Below are positions 6,669-11,289 of a stretch of DNA of 11,289 nt, in pieces (position 1 is the first letter of the stretch; the number at the start of each line of letters is the position of its first letter). The translations under genes were made by a program, and so were the position numbers. This stretch comes from an uncultured Collinsella sp. (lineage in GTDB: Bacteria; Actinomycetota; Coriobacteriia; Coriobacteriales; Coriobacteriaceae). The notes under the pieces were generated by a model. The model was not told the origin of the DNA, made no database searches, and saw only the letters and a list, made by a program, of their open reading frames with translations. The stretch spans positions 1-11,289 of the forward strand of contig UROZ01000060.1 of NCBI GenBank assembly GCA_900549655.1. Reading direction: 5' to 3'.

Positions 6669-7187
6669 ATGACGTGTAAGCTTTCTGCCATCGTCGCCGT
6701 GTGTGACGACTGGGGTATTGGCTGCGAGGGCGATATGGTGGTGTCCAATCGCGCCGATATGCGCCATTTTGTGGCCTGCACCAAGGGCTGCCCGGTTATC
6801 ATGGGACGCAAGACGCTGCTGAGTTTTCCCGGCGGGCGTCCGCTCAAGAACCGCCGCAATATCGTGCTTACGCGCGATATAGGCTTTACCCGCGAGGGCG
6901 TCGACGTGGAGCATAGCGTTGACGAAGCGCTCGCTGCGGTTGCCGATGAGCCCGTTGCCTGGGTGATCGGTGGCGGCGATGTCTATCGGCAGTTTTTGCC
7001 GTACTGCGTGGAGGCCGAGGTCACTCATAACCACTGCGTCCATCCCGTGGACACGTACTTTCCCGACTTGGACGCCGATCCCGCGTGGGAGATTGCGCAG
7101 CGTAGCGGGGTCGCGACGATTGCCGCCGGTGAGGGTGACGAGGGCGTCGATTATGAGTTCGTGACGTATCATCGCGTTGAGGCGTAA
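6669..7187 (+). CDS. folA: Dihydrofolate reductase
   Basis: Reduces the dihydrofolate made by ThyA to tetrahydrofolate with NADPH; the target of trimethoprim. The ATG at 6669 (172 residues) is preferred over the GTG at 6660 because AGGTG (6658-6662), overlapping the thyA stop, sits 6 bases before it. Motifs: AIVAVCDDWGIGCEGDM (7-23), substrate-binding Asp30 in RADMRHF, NADPH-binding VIMGRKTLLSFPGGRPL (43-59), RRNIVLTR (62-69), VIGGGDVYRQFLP and DTYFPDLD. The Pro-Trp of the Met20 loop (P21-W22 in E. coli) reads Val-Val here, while the catalytic Asp is kept. Clostridial DHFRs often show a similar replacement (recalled), so this is likely a functional variant that may differ in inhibitor sensitivity. 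Length is usual for the family. Confidence 0.95.
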   Translation: MTCKLSAIVAVCDDWGIGCEGDMVVSNRADMRHFVACTKGCPVIMGRKTLLSFPGGRPLKNRRNIVLTRDIGFTREGVDVEHSVDEALAAVADEPVAWVIGGGDVYRQFLPYCVEAEVTHNHCVHPVDTYFPDLDADPAWEIAQRSGVATIAAGEGDEGVDYEFVTYHRVEA

Positions 7188-7230
7188 ATCGTCTGGCGTG
7201 AACGGTATCATCGGGTTGATTGAATGCATG

Positions 7231-7251
7231 GGGCGGCGCTTAGCGTCGCCT
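7231..7251 (+). terminator. Possible terminator after folA
   Basis: GGCGGCGC (7232-7239) and GCGTCGCC (7243-7250) form an 8-bp stem with one G-U pair and a TTA loop, followed by TCGTTT. The stem is GC-rich but the U tract is short. It lies between folA and the methyltransferase gene, so it could end the thyA-folA transcript or act in the leader of the next gene. Confidence 0.5.
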
Positions 7252-7296
7252 CGTTTGGTATAGATGTGCTGTAAAGAAGGGTGCGGGCTGGCTGCT

Positions 7297-8211
7297 ATGA
7301 CTGATGCCGTTGAGGTTCTGCGAATTGATTCGCTCGAGGACGAGCGGCTCGATGCTTACGTGCGACTGACCGAGCGTGAGCTTCGCTGCGTGCTGGAGCC
7401 GCAGAAGGGCATTTTTATCGCTGAGAGTGCCAAGGTCATCGAGCGTGCGGTTCGCGCCGGATATGAGCCGGTGAGCTTTCTTTTGGGCGAGCGCTGGCTC
7501 GACCAGATGATGCCGCTGTTTGACCAGCTTGTCGTGCGCGAGGGAGCGGGTCCGGTTCCCGTGTTCGTGGCCTCCATGGAGCTCATGGAGCAGTTGACGG
7601 GCTTTAACGTGACGCGTGGTGCGCTCGCGGCGTTCCGTCGCCCGCGTCAGATTCCGGTTGATGAGTTCTTGGGCGGTGTCGTCGAGGCGGCGGGGGATCG
7701 TCCGGTGCGTGTGTGCGTGCTTGAGGGTATTGTCGATCACACCAATGTTGGCGCTATTTTCCGCTCGGCTGCCGCATTGAACGTTGACGGTATTTTGGTC
7801 AGCCCGACGTGCTGCGACCCGCTGTACCGTCGCTCGGCCCGCGTGAGCATGGGCACCGTGTTTCAGGTGCCGTGGACGCGCATTGGCAGCGAGGCTCGTG
7901 TGTGGCCGCATGATGGTCTGAGCGCGTTGCACGATGCCGGTTTTTCGTGTGCCGCTATGGCGTTGACGGACGATTCCGTATCGCTGGACGATCCCGTGCT
8001 GCAGGAGATTGACCGCTTGGCAATCTTTATGGGTACCGAGGGTGCCGGCTTGGGCGCCAAGACCATTGCCGGCTGTGACCACGCGGTGCGCATTCCGATG
8101 GCGCACGGGGTCGATTCGCTTAACGTGGCCGCGGCGAGCGCCGTCGCCTTTTGGCAGCTGTGCCCGCACGTGAGCAATGAGTATCACTACCAGCCGGGTT
8201 TGTATCACTAG
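7297..8211 (+). CDS. TrmH/SpoU-family RNA 2'-O-methyltransferase
   Basis: Predicted SAM-dependent 2'-O-ribose methyltransferase of the SPOUT knot class; the substrate (23S rRNA or tRNA) cannot be read from sequence. With the ATG at 7297 the protein has 304 residues. The N-terminal ~115 resemble the RNA-binding substrate domain (KGIFIAESAKVIERAVRAGY). The C-terminal catalytic domain shows motif 1 LEGIVDHTNVGAIFRSAAAL (with the Asn and Arg used for catalysis), motif 2 IFMGTEGAGLGAKTI and motif 3 IPMAHGVDSLNVAAASAVAF. This architecture fits RlmB/TsnR-like enzymes, but no specific symbol is justified. The start is uncertain: an ATG at 7264 in frame would add 11 residues (MCCKEGCGLAA) without similarity; neither has a good ribosome site, with only GAAGGG 15 bases before 7297. 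Monocistronic by its surroundings. Confidence 0.9.
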   Translation: MTDAVEVLRIDSLEDERLDAYVRLTERELRCVLEPQKGIFIAESAKVIERAVRAGYEPVSFLLGERWLDQMMPLFDQLVVREGAGPVPVFVASMELMEQLTGFNVTRGALAAFRRPRQIPVDEFLGGVVEAAGDRPVRVCVLEGIVDHTNVGAIFRSAAALNVDGILVSPTCCDPLYRRSARVSMGTVFQVPWTRIGSEARVWPHDGLSALHDAGFSCAAMALTDDSVSLDDPVLQEIDRLAIFMGTEGAGLGAKTIAGCDHAVRIPMAHGVDSLNVAAASAVAFWQLCPHVSNEYHYQPGLYH

Positions 8212-8222
8212 GCAGATATTTC

Positions 8223-8268
8223 GCACCTGGCTCTGATTCGGGGTGTTTCGGTCGACGCCAGTCGGTGC
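8223..8268. other. Weak inverted repeat between the methyltransferase and MATE genes
   Basis: GCACCTGGC (8223-8231) can pair with GCCA-GTC-GGTGC (8257-8268), leaving a 3-base bulge and a 25-base loop. No U tract follows. It may be chance or part of the leader of the MATE gene. No convincing promoter was found in the 125-base gap; TTTGACG near 8301 lies too close to the start to be a -35 box. Confidence 0.25.
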
Positions 8269-8336
8269 TAAGCTGATATTGGCTTTGGTCTTAAATTGCC
8301 GTTTTGCTGTTTGACGTATGCGTGTGGGGAGGGCGT

Positions 8337-9686
8337 GTGGCTAAGAAATCTACGGCGATCGATGTAACGCAAGGTGTCATTTGGCAGCAATTGCTGTCGC
8401 TGTGCGTTCCCATCTTTTTTAGTTCGTTTTTTCAGCAGGCCTACACGCTTATCGGTACGTATATCGTCGGCCAGTTTGGCGGCAAGCTCGCGCTGGGTGG
8501 CATTCAAGCCACGATGGTGCTCACCGAGCTCTGCATTGGCTTTTGCGTTGGCGTCGGCGCCGGCTGCGCGGTCATTACCGGTCAGTATTTTGGCCAGCAC
8601 GATGATGAACGACTGAGTCGTTCGGTTCACACGGCCATGACGCTCGCGCTGGTGGGCGGTATCGTCTTCTCCATTCTCGGCATAGTGTTCGTTGAGCCCA
8701 TGCTGGTGCTTATGAACACGCCGCATGAACTATTGGCCGAGGGCGTGGCCTATGCTCGCTGTTATTTTGCCGCGATGGTTGCGGCACTGCTGCTAAATAT
8801 GGGAACCGCACTGCTGCGTGCCGTGGGCGACACGCGCGGGCCCGCCGTGATCATTGCCTCTGGCTGCCTTGTTAACGTGGTGCTGGATATCATCTTTGTC
8901 GCTGTGTTGCATATGGAGGCGCTGGGCTGCGGCATCGCAGTGGCGCTGACCATTTGCTCCAATGCAACGATGATCGTGTTGCGCATGATGCGCGCTCCGG
9001 GTGCATGGCGTCTTTCGCTGTCTAAGCTCGGTATCGATCGCGGTATTTGCAAGAGTATGATCTCGTGTGGTCTGCCACTCGGTTTTCAATCGGCTGCCTA
9101 TTCGATCTCGAACGTGCTGATCCAGGTGTCGGTTAATTCGTTTGGCGCCGATGTCACGACTGCTTGGGGTCTATCTGGGCGCCTGGATGGCATTATCTGG
9201 ATGGTGACCGAGGCGCTCGGCGTATCGATCACTACGTTCTCGGCGCAGAACTTTGGCGCGCGCAACTACGAGCGCATGCGCAAGGGCTACCATACGTCGC
9301 TCGTGCTGTCGTTTATGCTCATTGGTGGCCTGTCTGCCGTGCTGCTGGGGTTTTCGGGCCCGCTGTCGCGTTTGTTTGTCGACGATGCTTCGATTTCGGC
9401 GTACACCACGACTATCCTCCATTTCATTGCGCCGTTCTATGCGATCTTCTCGATTATCGAAAACGCGTCGGGTTCCATTCGCGGTGCCGGCGTGAGCTTG
9501 CAGCCCATGCTGCTCACCATCTTTGGCACTGTCGTGCTCAGGGTGATCTGGGTGTTTGCGATTATGCCGTTCGATCCGTCGCTTGAGCACCTGCTGCTTG
9601 TCTACCCCGTAACCTGGGTAATCACCGCAACCATGTTCATCGTCTACCATCACAGCGGAAACTGGCTCGGCCGCGCCACCGCCTAG
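8337..9686 (+). CDS. MATE-family multidrug/cation antiporter
   Basis: Predicted inner-membrane exporter that expels cationic drugs or metabolites against H+ or Na+ influx. The GTG at 8337 (449 residues) has GGAGG four bases upstream and gives MAKKSTAIDVTQGVIWQQLL; an ATG at 8304 would add 11 residues lacking similarity. About twelve hydrophobic segments form two six-helix halves. Family hallmarks are the first-helix region VPIFFSSFFQQAYTLIGTYI, the central RAVGDTRGPAVIIASGCLVN and its counterpart in the second half, SGSIRGAGVSLQPMLLTIFG. Length is normal for MATE (440-460). The sequence is closer to the DinF/NorM-like branch than to eukaryotic MATEs, but the substrate is not predictable. It stands alone on this strand, and its stop codon lies inside a 30-bp palindrome. 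Confidence 0.93.
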   Translation: MAKKSTAIDVTQGVIWQQLLSLCVPIFFSSFFQQAYTLIGTYIVGQFGGKLALGGIQATMVLTELCIGFCVGVGAGCAVITGQYFGQHDDERLSRSVHTAMTLALVGGIVFSILGIVFVEPMLVLMNTPHELLAEGVAYARCYFAAMVAALLLNMGTALLRAVGDTRGPAVIIASGCLVNVVLDIIFVAVLHMEALGCGIAVALTICSNATMIVLRMMRAPGAWRLSLSKLGIDRGICKSMISCGLPLGFQSAAYSISNVLIQVSVNSFGADVTTAWGLSGRLDGIIWMVTEALGVSITTFSAQNFGARNYERMRKGYHTSLVLSFMLIGGLSAVLLGFSGPLSRLFVDDASISAYTTTILHFIAPFYAIFSIIENASGSIRGAGVSLQPMLLTIFGTVVLRVIWVFAIMPFDPSLEHLLLVYPVTWVITATMFIVYHHSGNWLGRATA

Positions 9687-9712
9687 CCATTCGGGACGTC
9701 CCCAATGGCTAG
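9683..9712. repeat. 30-bp imperfect palindrome over two convergent stop codons
   Basis: Outer arms CTAGCCATT (9683-9691) and AATGGCTAG (9704-9712) pair perfectly; the inner GGGA-CG-TCCC continues the symmetry, broken only by one C/C pair (9692/9703). It contains the MATE stop TAG (9684-9686) and, on the other strand, the TAG ending the cobO remnant (9711-9709). No U tract lies on either side, so a classical Rho-independent terminator is doubtful. It may be a REP-like dispersed element or a bidirectional stop. Confidence 0.7.
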
Positions 9713-9956
9713 TATTCGATGCCTTGGCGGGCTAGGAGTCCTTCGTCGAAGTAGTGTTTGATGGGGCGCATTTCGGTGACAAGGTCGGCGAGGTTCGCGA
9801 GGGGCAGCAAGCCCCGGCCGGTGAGCACGAGCTCCGTGGTGGCGGGCTTTATCGCGATCAGCGCTTCGACATCCTCGCGCGTCACGAAGCAGCCGTCGTC
9901 TTGCCCTTGCCGTTGCCTGTATAGATTTGAACCTTGCCGACTTACAGTGATGCCAT
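9709..9956 (-). pseudogene. cobO: Remnant of corrinoid adenosyltransferase (CobO/BtuR/CobA type)
   Basis: The intact enzyme transfers adenosyl from ATP to cob(I)alamin, usually in 170-200 residues. Here AAAGGA (9967-9962) precedes an ATG at 9956, but codon 5 is TAA. After it the same frame reads VGKVQIYTGNGKGKTTAA (9941-9888), the family's N-terminal strand and P-loop, then stops at TGA (9884-9882). A second frame, from about 9900 to the TAG at 9711-9709, reads DDGCFVTREDVEALIAIKPA, then TTELVLTGRGLLPLANLADL and VTEMRPIKHYFDEGLLARQG, ending IEY. This is the family's C terminus, including the TGRG and AD-VTEM-KHYFD-G-GIEY signatures. Roughly 90-110 central residues with the rest of the active site are missing, so no functional protein can be made. 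The ribosome site and both ends remain recognisable, which suggests recent loss. Confidence 0.88.
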
Positions 9957-10003
9957 CTCTGTCCTTTCGTGCCCGGCGTCGGTTTATCGTCGCTCGGGTT
10001 GGG

Positions 10004-10009
10004 TATTCT
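10004..10009 (+). promoter_or_regulatory. ftsH: Possible -10 box upstream of ftsH
   Basis: TATTCT lies 40 bases before the preferred ftsH start. The matching -35 region (GGTTTA, 9981-9986, 17-base spacer) is poor. It sits in the gap 9957-10048 between the divergent cobO remnant and ftsH. The gap also shows distant arms GGGTTG (9997-10002) and CAACCC (10022-10027). No CIRCE element or other known stress operator was seen. Confidence 0.25.
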
Positions 10010-10048
10010 AGAAACCATTATCAACCCCAGTAGATGGAGTTCAAGCAG

Positions 10049-11289
10049 ATGGAGATGGATGACAACAAGCGTAGACGGAATATGATCCTCTACGTGCTCA
10101 TCGCCTTCGTCGTCTACCTCGTGCTCTCGACCGTTCTGTTCCCCAACATCGGTCACACGCAGCAGATTACGAAGACCGATTACTCGACGTTTGTCAAAGC
10201 GCTCGATAAGAAGAGTGTCGACAAGGTCGAGTACAACACGGACGATTACTCGATTTATTACACCAAGAAGGGCGAGGACGAGAACATCGCCTACAAGACG
10301 ACCGGTGTGCCGAATGACGCGGGCTTTACCGATCGCGTGCTTGAGTCTGGCGCTTCGCTGGAGTCGGTCGTTCCCGATAAAAACTCGGGTTTGATGACCT
10401 ACTACCTGCTTACGCTCATCCTTCCCATGGCGATTTTCTTCCTGATCGGCTGGTGGCTCAACCGCCGCATGAAGAAGGCCATGGGTGATGACGGCCCGTC
10501 GATGAACTTTGGCGGCGGCGGTTTTGGCGGCGGCGGACTGGGTAAGTCCGGCGCGCGTGTGATCGCCTCCAAGGACGTGGGCGTGACCTTTAAGGATGTC
10601 GCCGGCCAGGAAGAGGCAAAGGAGTCCCTCAAGGAGGTCGTCGACTTTCTGGAGAAGCCGCAGCGCTACGAGGAAATCGGCGCCAAGCTGCCGCGCGGTG
10701 CTCTCCTTGTCGGCCCTCCGGGTACCGGTAAAACCCTGCTTGCCAAGGCTGTTGCCGGCGAGGCCGGTGTTCCGTTCTTTAGCATTTCGGGCTCTGAGTT
10801 CGTTGAGATGTTTGTTGGTCGCGGCGCTGCAAAGGTTCGTGACCTGTTTAAGCAGGCCAAGGAAAAGGCCCCGTGTATCGTCTTTATCGATGAGATCGAT
10901 ACCATCGGTAAGAAGCGCGATGGCGGCGGCTTTAGCGGCAACGACGAGCGCGAGCAGACGCTCAATCAGTTGCTGACCGAGATGGATGGCTTCGATAACC
11001 ACAAGGGTATCGTTGTCCTTGCCGCAACCAACCGCCCCGACAGTCTCGATCCCGCTCTACTGCGCCCCGGTCGTTTTGACCGCCGCATCCCCGTCGAGTT
11101 GCCCGATCTGACCGGCCGTAAGAACATTCTTGAGCTGCATGCTAAGAGCGTGAAGACCGAGCCGCCGATCGATCTGACCGCGATTGCCCGCGCCACGCCC
11201 GGTGCCTCGGGCGCCGACCTGGCCAATATCATCAATGAGGGCGCCCTGCGCGCCGTTCGCGAGGGTCGCAAGCGTGCAACCCAGGACGA
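10049..11289 (+). CDS. ftsH: ATP-dependent zinc metalloprotease FtsH, N-terminal part (3' truncated by window)
   Basis: FtsH is the membrane-anchored AAA+ protease that degrades misfolded membrane proteins and selected regulators. About 413 residues are visible. The ATG at 10049 is favoured because GGAG lies 9 bases upstream; an ATG at 10034, directly after a TAG, would add MEFKQ, and one at 10055 is also in frame. Seen: a basic N terminus with TM1 (about 12-31), an extracytoplasmic domain (about 32-115), TM2 (about 116-138), a glycine-rich linker (NFGGGGFGGGGLGKS), then the AAA module with Walker A GPPGTGKT (222-229), pore loop FVG (255-257), Walker B FIDEID with Asp281-Glu282, and the second region of homology NRPDSLDPALLRPGRFDRR. 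The residue after the pore motif is Arg (FVGRGAAKVRDLF), where E. coli FtsH has Val. The HExxH zinc site lies beyond the window, so the protease half cannot be verified. Confidence 0.96.
   Translation, partial: MEMDDNKRRRNMILYVLIAFVVYLVLSTVLFPNIGHTQQITKTDYSTFVKALDKKSVDKVEYNTDDYSIYYTKKGEDENIAYKTTGVPNDAGFTDRVLESGASLESVVPDKNSGLMTYYLLTLILPMAIFFLIGWWLNRRMKKAMGDDGPSMNFGGGGFGGGGLGKSGARVIASKDVGVTFKDVAGQEEAKESLKEVVDFLEKPQRYEEIGAKLPRGALLVGPPGTGKTLLAKAVAGEAGVPFFSISGSEFVEMFVGRGAAKVRDLFKQAKEKAPCIVFIDEIDTIGKKRDGGGFSGNDEREQTLNQLLTEMDGFDNHKGIVVLAATNRPDSLDPALLRPGRFDRRIPVELPDLTGRKNILELHAKSVKTEPPIDLTAIARATPGASGADLANIINEGALRAVREGRKRATQD

Noticed and set aside
5808..7229. Minus-strand open frame opposite thyA and folA
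   Set aside because: Both sense frames are clear enzymes in one operon; the antisense frame has no recognisable domain.
9683..11002. Minus-strand open frame opposite ftsH that runs into the cobO remnant
   Set aside because: It is mostly the complement of ftsH. Only its final stretch (9891-9709) is meaningful, as the cobO C terminus, and it has no start of its own.
1..11289. CRISPR array, tRNA, rRNA, insertion sequence or phage genes
   Set aside because: No regularly spaced repeats, cloverleaf, transposase or integrase was seen on either strand; the only repeats are the short palindromes and the GGNAARAAG units.

Overview
The window is GC-rich bacterial chromosome with compact, mostly co-directional genes. 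It looks like a gut-type member of the Coriobacteriia (Actinomycetota), possibly Collinsella or a close relative. That placement is inferred from the gene order smc-ftsY-ffh, codon use and the style of the proteins; no rRNA or other marker is present. Most of the content is housekeeping. The window opens inside smc and closes inside ftsH.

Bases 1-4766 hold a tight cassette: the C-terminal two thirds of SMC (chromosome condensation), FtsY (SRP receptor) and Ffh (SRP GTPase). smc and ftsY overlap by one base, ffh follows after 10 bases, and a strong hairpin terminator ends the unit. SMC organises the nucleoid; FtsY and Ffh together deliver nascent membrane proteins to the translocon.

Bases 4828-5810 hold the least ordinary part. 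A minus-strand gene encodes a DUF134 helix-turn-helix domain fused to a NifX/NifB-type cofactor-binding domain, with a His/Cys-rich tail carrying three CxCH motifs. A strong ribosome binding site and ATG lie exactly at the start of the NifX domain. Two near-identical palindromes (core TGRCATATGTCA) lie 53 bp apart around its promoter. A different 20-bp palindrome lies on the promoter of the divergent thyA gene.

Bases 5811-7187 hold thyA and folA as an operon: thymidylate synthase makes dTMP and dihydrofolate, and dihydrofolate reductase recycles the folate. Both enzymes depart from the textbook motifs. Bases 7297-8211 encode a TrmH/SpoU-family RNA 2'-O-methyltransferase, and 8337-9686 a MATE-family multidrug/cation antiporter.

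Bases 9687-10048 have no intact gene. They contain a minus-strand remnant of a corrinoid adenosyltransferase (cobO/btuR type), with an in-frame stop near its start and a large internal deletion whose junction is a readable 12-base sequence. A 30-bp imperfect palindrome covers the stop codons of both the MATE gene and the remnant. From 10049 to the end runs ftsH, the membrane AAA+ protease, cut off before its peptidase domain.
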